A DNA stretch of 64,000 nucleotides, from contig OX638368.1 of NCBI GenBank assembly GCA_951812925.1, forward strand, positions 120,427,309-120,491,308, in the 5' to 3' direction. This document shows, piece after piece, positions 44,961 to 56,811 of this stretch (its first letter is position 1; every line of letters starts with the position of its first letter). The notes beneath the pieces are model-generated. The model was not told the DNA's origin. It ran no database searches and was given only the letters and a program-made list of their open reading frames with translations. Origin of the DNA: Calliopum simillimum. Taxonomy: Eukaryota > Arthropoda > Insecta > Diptera > Lauxaniidae. The position numbers and the translations under genes were made by a program.

Positions 44961-46970
44961 AGTTTGGACATTTTCAAGCAGTCGATGATTATTCGTACCA
45001 TTTTTTAAGAGGTTAAAGTTTAATAATACGTATAATAATATTTTACATATGTGTATACTTTATTAAAGTTCTAAGTACTTATAAATAAAAGAATTTGTAA
45101 CTATATTCGAATGAAAGAATAAAAGATTTGTTGCCTACAAATTACACAAAACAGTTTGTTAATTGAGTTACACAAGATTGAATAAAGATATTAACTTGAA
45201 ATTTGAACTGCGTTTAAAAGTTGGTAAGTATTTGGTAGAACTCCACCAAACCTTGTGCAAATAGGCTCATGGACATGATGTGTCGAAAAAAAAATGTATT
45301 AAAAAGATTGTCGCAGGGTATCGCAACTCATGTATGGTTTTTTTTTGTAATCATAATTAATAGTTGCACTAAGTAAAACTTATCCGAATTCACATAGCTT
45401 TTGTCCAAAACTGGCAACCACTGTCCTAAGTGTCTGTATGAACGTTGGTTTCATTATCTTTAAAGATTTTGCTTGTATGAGAGGTACCACGCCCACTTTT
45501 TCGTGTTCACCTCGTATTTGCCCAGAGCTTGCATTGACCATCCCAAGTATTCGTATGTAATTTGATTGCATTTTCTTAAATAAAGCTTTCTAGCATTTTG
45601 AAGATTTTGGTTGAATGTTGAGTACCACAACCTCTTATTCAAATCCATTAAGGTTCTGTTTAAAGCTTGCTTATAAGATATCTGGTATTTAAGTGCATTT
45701 TAATTGCTTTATGGTGTCCGTTCAATACCCTTGCTACCTTTTATGATAGAGATAGCGTGCAGAATTTCATGGATTTATCTTGCTTAGTTTTTCCGTAAAA
45801 TATATTTCCACGGACAGACAGGCAGCCAGCTAAATGGACAGTCATACAAAAAAAGAAGACGGAAAATGGCTATATCGACTCAAGAGGTAATGCTGATCAA
45901 GAAATACGTATACATATACTTTTCCATAACTGTCACGCCAACTTATCTGTGTTACAAACGAAAGAACAAAGTATATATACACTGGGTGTAGAGTATAAAA
46001 AAATATTAGTCCAATAACCATCTCCTGAGTTGATTCATTCTACAGCATTTTGAAGTGCTGCTCACAAAACATCTGGCTCCAAATGGTTTGGCTTAAGGTA
46101 AGTGTAACGAATTACGGTATATAAAAGAATTTTCTATTTCTAAAACGATTCCAAGTCATACAACTCAATGTGAAAGAACTTTCTACTTCTAGAACGATTC
46201 CAAGTCTTACAACTCAATTTTAAAATTGGATATATGATTTTTCATATTTCAGGATTTTCAGAATTGATTTATCCGGTATTGATTAGTGCTAAATCATGAG
46301 CATCATGACCCTTATATTATGATAATTCTGTAACTTTAAGTTATACTGCATTTATCACTTATTCCAGACTAAAATTTTGCGGTGAACCTTATTTCGTAAT
46401 CGCGTGCACCTTATTCCGAGCTAATTTAAAATTTGATTTATTTTCTTTACACAACCATCAAAAACATCAAGTTCCTTAATTTAGTACATTTTATCTTTAA
46501 TTCTTCTAACATTGTTTTTCTTTTCATAAAGGAACATTAGTAAATACATATAACAAATGAATGAATCAATTATATAAAAACAGTCATGGAATGAGGTTCA
46601 CTTGCACAAACTTATGCACGTTATTCCGGCAGTAAAAACTTCATAGCATCTCTGAAATTTTTTAGAGTACTGTTCACAATCGAACACAATTATAGAAAAC
46701 TTTACTTATTACGTGACGAAAAGTTTTAAGAATATTTTTCATCTTTCAATAGTTTATTTTCGAAAAATGAAAGTTGTTTTTTTTTCTAATTATGTGATAG
46801 TCACGGAATAACATTCACTCGTAAAAAATTATGCACACAATTACGGCAGAAATAAAATCCTAGTTTTGTTCAGAAAAAATAGTTAATTTTTCTTTAAAAT
46901 TATTGGAAAACATTTTTTAAGTTAACATAAATTTTTAATTTAACAGATTTCAATTACATATACAAACATA
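44961..46970. other. gene C 3' flank and intergenic
   Basis: 3' untranslated sequence followed by AT-rich DNA. It contains the dispersed repeat at 45810-45925 and a two-copy tandem of about 52 bases near 46120-46225 (ACGATTCCAAGTC.TACAACTCAAT). No gene recognised. Confidence 0.4.
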
Positions 46971-47511
46971 TAGAGTAGATCGGGGTAATGTCGTGCAGGG
47001 GGTAATGTCGTTCACTGGCTGTTTTAGCCCAAAGAATTGAATGATTTACCAACTGTTCGTAAGGTAGGGACCTGCTGACCTACTGAGCTTATGCATATAA
47101 TACTAGCAATTTTCACCAGTTCGTCTCTACAGAGTAACCTTTTTTTCAAAACGCACGCTTTCGGGACGATAAAAGTGTTTTTTCTTCGGGTCAGAAAATT
47201 AATTTTCCTTGCGGGAAAATATAACAGGTAAGTGTTTTCTGAAACGAAATATCCTGCCAAAGAAAAGAAGTATTTGGTTTTGGAAAAAAATTTTGGGCTT
47301 CACCGAGTTATCGAAGTTGACCTTTAAAACGACCATTGGGGTAATGTCGTGCACATTCACTAACACAAACACAATTCCTCGCCACACAAATGTTGTTACA
47401 CATGGATATAACCAACGAAATTATCTTTCGATCGGATGCTTATTCGCTTGAGATGTATGGATTTACGAGCATGTCAAAGTTGAGTGCACGACATTGCCCC
47501 GTTCTACTCTA
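46971..47511. mobile_element. MITE with TAGAGTAGA..GGGG.AATGTCGTGCA ends
   Basis: The left end TAGAGTAGATCGGGGTAATG and the inverted right end TGCCCCGTTCTACTCTA agree over about 27 bases with few differences. GGTAATGTCGTGCA is repeated internally (46985, 47340). Frames crossing it are artefacts. A second, partial copy follows at 47638-47833. Confidence 0.65.
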
Positions 47512-47637
47512 CACAACATATTATGTACTTCACACTTGTATAATAATGAATAAATACATGATAATGCTACATCTCTTCTAATAGAACCACTACCTATCAT
47601 TTCTCACACATTTTGGTACCTTTGCTATACTCGGAAA

Positions 47638-47833
47638 ACAATGCACGACATTACCCCACAAATTTTGAGGGGGGTAATGTCGTGCACATTTTTTTTTTTT
47701 CTTCACTTACACAAACACAATTTCTCGCTACACAAATGCTTTCGATCGGATGCTTACTCGTTGCATTCGCTTGAGATTTACGGATTTACGAGCATGTCAA
47801 AGTTGTGTGCACGACATTGCCCCGTTCTACTTT
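47638..47833. mobile_element. partial tandem copy of the preceding MITE
   Basis: It repeats GGGTAATGTCGTGCACATT, CAAACACAATT.CTCGC, TTTCGATCGGATGCTTA, ACGAGCATGTCAAAGTTG and TGCACGACATTGCCCCGTTC in the same order as 47338-47506. It opens with an inverted GCACGACATTACCCC. Confidence 0.65.
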
Positions 47834-48750
47834 AATCCTGGAAAAACTTACAAAAATTCGTATGCTACTTAACACTTATGTTCAACATACGCGTTCGAAA
47901 TCAAGGTTATTGGAAATTGATTATTTGAAACTGCGTTTAGTTTTCTTATTTTTTAACAAAATGGAGAAACTAAAGGTAGTACGTATTAGTCCACAGTTCG
48001 GTACATTTACCTTCACAGTGCAACAAATCAATGAGAAACCATACTGTATATTATTTCGATAACTTTTTTTGACTAATTCTGGGTCGTTGATTCCGAATCT
48101 GACAACCGTTTTTTCCTATCATGTCGAAGATCCGAGTTATACTTGATTTAAAGTGCAGAAAACGCTATTTTCCGACATATGGCGTTCATCCAGGAAATAG
48201 TGTAGTTCACTTTTGCCAACGGCATCGAATAACTCGAAGCATTCTACTTAAATCATACCTTTTATTTTTTACATTGAATCATTACTTTCCGAGATATCAT
48301 CCATTGAAGTAAAATGGTCGAAAATCAATGTATAGGAATTGAGAATTTTATATCAAGGATAACTCGGATCTCAGACCTGATAGGAAAAACGTTAACCAGA
48401 ATAGTTTTAGAGTTCAAATTCAGATTTTTGTATTATTAACTAATTCTGTATCCGTCTACAAAAGGAATATTAATATCACAATGATATTTGACGTCAATTG
48501 CAAAAATTATGAAACATTCACATTATGACATTAATTTTGCTTCACCTTGTACTATAGCACTGTTTGCACACATTTTCAAACGACCTAACTAAAGAAACTC
48601 ATACTTCACTCGTAGATAATATCATTAAGAAGATGTCTATGTTATATGTCCCCTTAAGCAAACAATTTGTAATGACACTGGGCACTCTAATTGATCAAGG
48701 AGTTATTGATAACGGTGCTTACTATACGCTAAGTACAAGTGCAACAATTG
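47834..48750. repeat. dispersed-repeat fragments upstream of gene D
   Basis: GATCCGAGTTATACTTGATT near 48130 is matched in inverse by AAGGATAACTCGGATCTCAG near 48356, and by a direct copy near 37797. The region is a small inverted repeat with no coding capacity. Confidence 0.5.
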
Positions 48751-48855
48751 AGTTTAGCGTAAATCTTTAAATTCAATTGAATTTGTAAAATGACGTGCAT
48801 TTATAGTTTTATTGCCGCGAAAGTAACAACAGACTTTAAGAAGTCTTGCGGTAGA
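48751..48855 (+). promoter_or_regulatory. TATA-like/Inr promoter of gene D
   Basis: AAATCTTTAAATTCAATTGA, then GCATTT with predicted start A at 48799, AGTTTTATTGCCGC and AAGTCTTGCGGTA. Near-identical order and spacing to the gene C block. The predicted leader is 363 bases if unspliced. Confidence 0.6.
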
Positions 48856-49161
48856 GTGTGCCAGAATATAAAAATCCCAAAGTGAGATAGTGAGTGAAAA
48901 GAGGATATTCTTCATTGCGAAAACTGAAATCGAAATATTCAAGAATCCAGCTTTTGTGAATTTTTTTGAATTTTTTAGATATTTAGAGGCTATAAATTAA
49001 AAGCGAAATTAGCTTATGATCAAAACGTAAAGGATCTTCCTAAATAAATCTTAAAATCGATTTCATCTAATAGATATTGTTGTTCACATTTTAAGTTCAT
49101 TAGCAAAATATTCTGCACGCATTAGCTTTTATACACAGAAAAAAAAGTTTTTCAAATAAAC

Positions 49162-52100
49162 ATGATTGAAAAGGATTATTCTCCAAAAATGGAACCAGTT
49201 AAAACTCTGAATACCTACATTGCCGCTATCGCAGGTAAGTTTAGTTCAGTTCAGTTATATGTTGATTCATTTCGGATTTCACAACTAATTGATATCAGTT
49301 GAGAGCCTCTTCAGACGATAGATGGCTTAAGCCAAAATAAATCATTTATCGTTCATTATATGCGTGATTTGTTCATACTTGAGAATTATATCAAAAGACA
49401 AACAAAAATGTAAAGCGCATGCTACTTAGAACACGCGTGTTCGAAATGAAACTTTTACATATTTTAAAAGTACCGAAATATTTGCGTCAGTCGTTTGATA
49501 ACGACCAGTTTTCAACCAATTCTACATTGAATGCGGCATCCAGCAACCAAAATATCAATTAATTCTGAATTCCTAACAGTCTTGTGTTCATTTCCAAAGC
49601 CATATAGCTTGATTTCTAGTGTTATTTTAATTAGAGGTCTAAAATTTTAAAATTTCTTGGAGTTGCGCCATGACTCCAAAATGTTTTTTTTTTTTTTTTT
49701 TGATGTAAATAAACAACATGTCAAATTTGGTTCATTTCAGAGAACATTTGATGCATCATGCCAAACCATTTTAAATACCAAAAAGTTGAATTGAACATGG
49801 AAAAAAATTTTGTTTTAAAATTTAAACTGTTCAACTAGAACTAGAATCGCCTAATGGTCAAAATTTGACCACAAATGTATTGAATAATTTTGGTACTTTT
49901 TGGACAGTTTTAGTACTTTTCTTTGCTATTTGGTACAATAGAGAAAAGCTCATTTGTCATCATTGATACAATGACAAATGTGAAACGAGAAGAAAACAAA
50001 AAACACGAAGTCAGTGTCAGTCAGCTTTTGTCTTTCTCTTTGTGCTTTATCCTCTTTTTTTAATTTTACCTGGCTTACTAGCAAAATATTAAAATAATTT
50101 TAATTTTGTGCACATTAACACACAAATACCTTTCTAATGGTGTATAATTCAAAGTCGTTCTTCATTTTTCACATAGTAAAAAAGGTTGGACAAATTTTTG
50201 TCTGCATATTGATATATAGATTTTGAAGCATTCAATTGAAATCTGCAATTTATTTCTCCGTAAGTTCTGTAGTTTTGAAGATATTGTTCATTCAAGGTGG
50301 AAAATTAAGATACGAAAAAAATTTTAGAAATTATGGAGTAATAAATTGCAGATTCGATTTTAGCAGCTTAAAATCCATATAAAAAGGTACAGTTTAAATT
50401 TTAAAACATTAATTTTTACCATATTCAGGACCACTTTTCGGTTTTTAAAATGGTTTGTGATGCATCAAATATTCTCCGAAATGGACTAATCTTTACGTAG
50501 TGCTTATGTGCATCAACGAAGATATTTTGGTGGCGTGGGAAGGCAATTCCAAGCCATATTTTTTTTTTCATACAATTTTAAGCCGGTCTAATTAACAAAT
50601 ATACTAATGATGGATCTTTGCAGCTAACCTAGCAGCTTTTGCTATGGGAACTTGCTTGGGCTGGACGTCACCAATTATTCCAAAACTAAAAAGTGATGAT
50701 ATCTCACAATCACCACTTGATCATAAGATCACCGCTGGACAGGAAGGTTGGATTTCCTCAATTATTTCAATCGGAGCTATAATGAGTAATAGTTTTAAGG
50801 ATATTAATTACAGGTGCATAAAGTGAGCTATGCAGGTGTGACGAATTTCGATATTTTTTGGTTGGGAATTTCGAGCTATTTTCGAGCTTTTCAACAGTAA
50901 TTTCGAGCTGTCTGGGAAATTTTCCATTTTCCGGAAAAGCGGAAAAATTGTTCTGCATAGCTTAGTTTATTTTTTCAGCCAGACGAATCCGCGGGAAGAG
51001 TAAGCGATGAAATCTTTTAACGCAGGAATTTCGAGCTACTTTCGAGCTAATTTTGAGCTGAAAGCATTTTCCGGAAAACTCCCAATTTTCCCGGAAATTC
51101 CCCAAAAACTTTTTTTATGGCTAACTTTATTTTTTTCAGCCAGACGAATCCGCGGGAATAGTAAGCGATGAAATCTTTTAACACAGGAATTTCGAGCTAC
51201 TTTCGATTTTCCCCGGAAAATCCCAAGATTTAAAAAATTTTTTTTTTTTTCCCTATGTTATGTCCGCAAATTAATCGGACTTAATACCCATTTCGTAAAT
51301 GGGGATTATGTCTGATAGTTTTTTGCGGATCAGCCTATAATAAATACAACACCTAGTTTTCTAGCCACAGTAATTTTACATAAGAGTAGGGGTAAGTGGG
51401 CGGCCTGTGGCCGCAGCTCAGGATTTAAAACTCCCAAAAATTCAACACCGGCTTCGCGGCGGTCTTCGGCCGCGGATCAGTCGGTAATATATCCAATAAA
51501 TTGCGGACATAACACCCATTAACGAAATGGGCATTATGTCCGTCGGGATTATGTAATGGCACCGCCATAAAAAAAAGTTTTTTGGGATTTTCCGGGAAAG
51601 TTTGGGGTTTTCCGGAAAACACTTCGTTTTTAATGAGCTCGAAACTAGCTCCAAATTCATGTGTCAAATGATATGATCGCCAAATATTCTCATGGGTTCG
51701 TCTGGTTGACAAAATAAAGCAGGCTCTTAAAAAAGTTTTTGGGATTTTCCGGGGAAATTTAAGGAAAACACTTCATTCAAGGTCAGCTCGAAAGTATCTC
51801 GAAATTCCAGCGTTAAAAGATTTCATCGCCTACTATTCCCGCGGATTCGTCTGGCTGAAAAAAATGAAGTTAGCCATAAAAAACTTTTTTGGGATTTTCC
51901 GGGAAAATTGGGAGTTTTCCGGAAAATGATTTTAGCTCAAAATTAGCTCAAAAGTAGCTGGAAATTCCTGCGTTAAAAGATTTCATCTCTTACTCTTCCC
52001 GCGGATTCGTCTGGCTGAAAAAATAAACTCAGCTATGCAGAACAATTTTTCCGCTCTTCCGGAAAATGGAAAATTTCGCAGACAGCTCGAAATTACTGTT

Positions 52101-54004
52101 GAAAAGTTCGAAAATAGCTCGAATTCCCAACCAAAAAACATAGAGATTCGTCACACCTGCATAGCTCACTTTATCGACCTATTAATTACATGTGCATTTG
52201 AATCCAATTCCTTTTCTATTTTCAGTGCCTTTTATTGCTGGACCATTAGCTAATAAATTCGGACGCAAATGGATATTGCTCTCAAGCTCAATATTTTTTA
52301 TATTATCGTATATAGTGCTTTTGATAGCGACTGAAGTGTGGGTCATATATCTGGGTCGTATGTTACAAGTAAGTACAAATGCACGGTCAAAGTTTCCGAT
52401 TAAAATGGAACAGTGCCAATAAACAATACTGGACCGCCGAGAGATATTTCTTATTCGTTAGAGAGTAATTCATTGTCATGCAAAATAAAGAAGATCCTCT
52501 TATTTATAGTTTACATACTATCCAAGGACTTCAGACACATTTTCTCGGCGGTCCTAATTTACAAACCAGTTGTCTTGTCAATGACGTTTAAATTTTAAAT
52601 TTTTCTCTTATGGGGCGCTGGTGGGGCTTATTCTGGCACTGTGATACCAATGTATATTGGTGAAATTGCTACCGACAAAATCAGAGGATCAACGGGTACT
52701 TTATTACAGCTTTTTATTGTCGGTAAGTACTTAGTTATGATTCAGAAAAAAGTAAATTTGACCTTCCCAAAACCAAATAACTTAACAAAGAACACACCCG
52801 ACTTGATATTAGCTCAGATCCGCTTCAGATCAGGCTTTCCTAAGTATTATCAAACGCCAAACCTTAAAAGAAACCGAACTTTACGGATTCAAACAACGAT
52901 CCAGAGTTTTTTTGCATCAAACTGATCATATAGCAGTATTTAGGAATACCTGTTTCGGATCTGACCATAATCTGGAATGCTTGAACAATTTCTAGTCGGA
53001 ATGTTCACAAAGTTAGAGAAGTTCAATCAACTACAATTCTGTACCTTTCTCAATACCCGTTTTAATTAACTTCCTCTTTTTCTTTCAAAGTTGGAAACTT
53101 ATACGTATTTTGTATTGGACCATATGTTTCATATCACGCTCTACAATGGTACTGTATGGCAATACCGATTATCTTTGCCGTAGTATTTTTCTTTATGCCT
53201 GAAAGTCCTTACTACTACGTCAGTAAAGGTCGTAATGATGATGCCGTAAAATCTTTACAGTTTCTACGTGGTCAAAGTGCTGAAGTAGTACAGGATGAAA
53301 TGTTACTAATACAAGCTGCCATAAAGGAGGCAAATATCAACAAAGGAACAATAATGGACATATTCAAAAATTATGCTTATCGTAAGGCACTCATCATAGT
53401 AGTTGGTCTTAAAACATTTCAACAGTTCTCAGGCAACACTATAGTCATTTTTAATGCCCAATCGATTTTTGAAAATGCCAACACCGGCTTTGATGCTGCA
53501 ATATCCGGTATCATTATAGGCGCTATGCAGGTTGCTTCTTCGGGTGCGACACCCTTTGTTGCTGATCGTTTGGGACGTAAGAAAATTTTGTCAGTATCTG
53601 CAGTTTTAATGAGCATTCTATTGGTTGCTGTTGGTGCTTTCTTTTACATTCAATCGACTGGCGGAAATGTGGATCATATTCTCTGGTTACCCTTAACCAT
53701 GCTTATTTTATTTATTATGGCATATTGCTTTAGTTTTGGTCCATTACCATATGCAATATTGGGTGAAATGTTCCCAACAAATGTTAAGTCCATTGCTGCA
53801 TCTATATGTGTTACAAATTCGTGGTTACTCGTTTTTATACTTAATTTTGTATTTCCTTATCTGAATGAATTGGGAACATACTACGCTTTCTGGCTGTTTG
53901 CTATATGTTGCGCAGGTGCCTTCTTTTTTACTCATTTCGTTGTTATAGAGACAAAAGGACTGAGCCTACTGGAAATTCAAGATAAACTTCAGAGGAGGAA
54001 ATAA
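49162..54004 (+). CDS. sugar porter D, Tret1-like, divergent substrate site
   Basis: MFS sugar porter closest to C. Exons 49162-49234, 50624-50785, 52226-52368, 52614-52722, 53091-54004; 466 residues. Motifs: CLGWTSP, LANKFGRKW (the usual Asp of the loop 2-3 signature is Asn), PESPYYYVSKGR, ADRLGRK, GEMFPTNVK, IETKGLS. Helix 7 reads QQFSGNTIV (Thr279 where A/B have Asn) and helix 10 GPLPYAILGE (Tyr383 for Trp). Exon 4 (GAGGAYSGTVIPMYIGE) has no AG acceptor: it is preceded by CTCTTATGG, and the upstream frame closes at TAA 52596-52598. Intron 2 is swollen to 1440 bp by a foldback element. Apart from the acceptor the frame is intact, which argues for selection. Confidence 0.83.
49845..50210. 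repeat. dispersed repeat in gene D intron 1
   Basis: Inverse copy of 31365-31800: TGGTACTTTTTGGACAG, TTTGTCTTTCTCTTTGTGC and CACACAAATACCTTTCTAAT. It lies in intron 1 of gene D. No ends or coding frame. Confidence 0.6.
50812..52180. mobile_element. foldback element in gene D intron 2, with target duplication
   Basis: Left end AGGTGCATAAAGTGAGCTAT and right end ATAGCTCACTTTATCGACCT are inverted. Arms of about 200 bases are complementary (GGTGTGACGAATTTCG, AACAGTAATTTCGAGCTGTC, CATTTTCCGGAAAAGCGG on the left with inverted matches on the right). ATTAATTAC is duplicated outside (50803-50811 and 52181-52189; the shared sequence can be extended to 11 bases). Further inward are repeated GAATCCGCGGGAA and TTTTCCGGAAAA blocks. 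A second element (about 51250-51563) is nested inside. Removing the element and one duplication leaves an intron of 62 bp, like 66 and 68 bp in C and B. Confidence 0.9.
51250..51563. mobile_element. nested copy of the 40244-40711 MITE, reversed
   Basis: AACACCTAGTTTTCTAGCCA, ACAGTAATTTTACATAAG, GGCCTGTGGCCGCAGCTCAG and AACTCCCAAAAATTCAACA match the opposite strand of 40405-40520. The right end GGGATTATGTAATGGCACC corresponds to the family terminus. The left end is shortened. Confidence 0.75.
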
Positions 54005-54640
54005 TAGATAAATAAACATGATAAGCCAAAAACTGAAATTTGATTCCCGAAAGTAACGCCATAGGAAATGACAACAGAAAATTTTTTCGAAATTTTTTTT
54101 CAAAAAATAACTTGCAAGTAGCGCCAGAAATTTTAGAAATAATGCCATAGAAGTTATTGGCAGAAAAATTTTTGAAAATATAGCCAAACAAATCTCCATA
54201 GGTAATTTTGGCGTTATTTCCATTTTGTTTTGTTAACAAAGCCAAAAACTTTTCTGACGTTTTTTCCAAAAATTTATGGCTTAATTTCCAAAACTTATGT
54301 GGCTTACAAAAATGAAATAACGCCAAAAAATTTTTTCGAAATAAAGCCACAAATTTTCTACCATAACTTTTTGGAAATAAAACCATAAATTGACTAGGAA
54401 TTAAATTTTTGGCATTATATCCAAAAAAAAAAAAATAGAAAATTGGAAATAACGCCAGAACTTTGTATAGAAATTTTTCTGGCTTTATTGACAAAAGTTT
54501 TATCGTTATTCCCTAGTTAATTTTGGCTTTATATCCAAAGAAAAAAAAAAAATTTACAGAAAATTTTGGCTTAATTTCCAAAAAATTTCTAGCATTATTT
54601 CCTATGGAGTAATTTCTTTTTTGTTAACCATATAACGTTT
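54005..54640. repeat. degenerate repeat with AATAACGCC motif, gene D 3' flank
   Basis: AATAAA lies at 54010-54015, a few bases after the stop. Beyond it, units of AAATAACGCCA..AAATTTTTTGGAAAT recur every 30-60 bases in both orientations. The long reverse frames here are translations of this repeat. A related GGGCGTTATTT family occurs at 62100-62440. Confidence 0.6.
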
Positions 54641-55226
54641 CAAAATAAACCCATACTTTTTGGAAAAAATGTTATTGAGTTCACGCTGTGTGAAAGAGAT
54701 CATGTTGTGACTTTGGTTGAAATATTTGCAGGTATTGTAAATATCTAACACAGAAATTGTTGCACCAGGTGGCAAACATTGAACTATGATCTAAAAAGTC
54801 CATCTCTAGTTGTTAACTTTAATAGGACTTACTAGTATTGACTTATAATAAAACATATTATGTATATTCTTAAGCTTAAATAATATGAATTGAACTTTAA
54901 TAAAAATAAAAAAAAACAAAACAGAAATATTAACTCTATACGGAATAGGTAAAAGTTGTCTTATGTGTATAGGTACCTACTAATTTCGACTATGCAATGA
55001 ATTTTCATAAGTAAATTAAGGAAATTGTACTTTATACATAAAATAATAAGAAAATATAAACCATTGAATGAAAGAAAAAACCTTAATTTTATAAATTTAA
55101 TTTTTTAACATAAAGTGGATAGCATCTCTGTCATCGTTCAATTACTAGCGACATCTACCATTGAGTAGTCAAAACTCATCACAACTAACACAGGGTGACA
55201 ACGAAAATCTTTATTTGCTTCCATTA
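54641..55226. other. intergenic
   Basis: AT-rich; nothing recognised. Confidence 0.35.
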
Positions 55227-55618
55227 GCCGTGTTTCTTTTGACGCGTATATATAACTAATTATGTGTGACAAAAGAAAAAAACGCGCATCTACAATTAAA
55301 TACAACAATCGAAAGTTTGGCAGCACAGAAAGCTGACGGAAAAATAAAAATTACATAAAATAAATAAATGTCAACAAACAAATTGCTATTTACCTTTTAT
55401 CTTGCTATGAAATTTTTTAGAATCAATTTTATTGACGTTTTGTTTAAATTTCTTATTTTTTTTATATTTTTGGTTGAAGTTTATCGATAAATACTCATCT
55501 TTGATGGGTTGCACTGTTTTTTATCCTTAATTATGATATAAGCGACGTTTGCTATCGCCAACTATCGCTTCATACAAATATTTTGCTAATTATATATACG
55601 CGTCAAAAGAAACACGGC
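55227..55618. mobile_element. MITE with GCCGTGTTTCTTTTGACGCG ends
   Basis: The best-preserved copy of the family also seen at 2900-3257 and 20015-20384. GCCGTGTTTCTTTTGACGCG is matched exactly by the inverted right end, extending through TATATATAA. CCATT lies at both borders. 392 bp, no coding frame. Confidence 0.8.
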
Positions 55619-56440
55619 CATTGTTTCGTCCTATTGTTACTGTCCAAAAATATATATATAAGTAGACAAACAAAATCAGTTCACTCTTAGGGATAATAAT
55701 TGCCCAGTGAAGGGTGCTATGCCCCTAAATAGAAAATACGCCACCAAGGCGTGAAATTTGGTAAAGTGAATGGTTTAACCTTTATGAAGGAAATTAATTT
55801 ATTGTGTTTTATTATACCCTAAAGAAACTTTGTGTTTTATTGGAAGCAGTGCCACACCCCTTAAAAGCAAAAAAACAGATATAGAATTTATTCACTAACT
55901 CCCTGGTTTGCAATCGCAAAAAAAATTTCGTGGAAAGGGAAAATTCACTGAAAAAATTATGTAATCGGCAATAAGTTGGGAGCGAGTTTTTTCACTTTCA
56001 TTTGTTAAATTTGTTCCTCAACTTTTTGCTAGGGATTACTAATGTATAAATGAATAATTATAAATAACGTTTGACAGATTAAAAACTTTCGTATAACAGT
56101 TTTAAAGATTATAGAAATAGCTTTCATATGACACTAAAGTTTTTAATATCCATCCAAGCGATTCCAACTTATACTGGTATTGCGGAAACTACTTTTCACT
56201 TAAATTTTTTCTTTTTTTAACTTTTAGATGCAAACTTTTGATTTTTCAAATCCACAAAAATGATTAAAAATACAATTTTTAATTTAAAAAGCAAAGCATT
56301 AATTTGAATTTCACTGCTGCAATTGCTTCTTTTTCTTCTTTTGCAATTGCTGTTTCTTGTTTATCTTTTTTTTTTTCAGTCAGCTGTCAAAATCTAGTCA
56401 AAATGGCAGTCTTGTTGGGACGCCTCAGAATTTGGAAGGC
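55619..56440. other. intergenic
   Basis: AT-rich; CACGCCAAGG-like and CCACACCCC phrases near 55740 and 55850 recall the repeat at 20430-21245. No gene. Confidence 0.35.
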
Positions 56441-56445
56441 ATCTT

Positions 56446-56811
56446 CACGCGATTGCTCCTTGTGTTAATAGACCTGCTTGGTTTTCTAAGCATTCCCTTT
56501 CTAGGCATCTTGTCACTTTAATTAATAGGCTTAAATTTAACCACACAAGGTGTAAAGATCATCTCAGTAAAATTAATATACTTGATAATAGTGCGTGTTC
56601 GTGTGGCGCTATTGAAACTACACAACACCTGTTGTTTCATTGCCCTAACCTAAATACGACGCACAGAACGGAATTACATAATGCGATGCGCGGTGACGAT
56701 TCACTCTCGCCTCAAATGAACTGCCTGATGAAGACTGATAATATTAATTTATATAATATTGTATATAAGTTTTTTAAACAAAATAACAATTTAGAAAGAA
56801 ATTCATTGTAA
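56446..56811 (+). pseudogene. 3' end of a non-LTR retrotransposon polyprotein
   Basis: An open frame without an own start reads HAIAPCVNRPAWFSKHSLSR, then RLKFNHTRCKDHL and CSCGAIETTQHLLFHCPNL, ending at TAA 56809-56811. The Cys-x-Cys-Gly, His and Cys pattern followed by an arginine-rich piece is the C-terminal zinc-knuckle-like region that follows reverse transcriptase or RNase H in I, R1 and jockey-type elements. The reading is free of stops over about 120 codons, so the piece is fairly young. The 5' part is missing. It is a different element from that at 24421-27192. Confidence 0.75.

Noticed and set aside
53943..54494. 183-codon reverse frame
   Set aside because: It overlaps the end of gene D on the opposite strand and a degenerate repeat; no domain.
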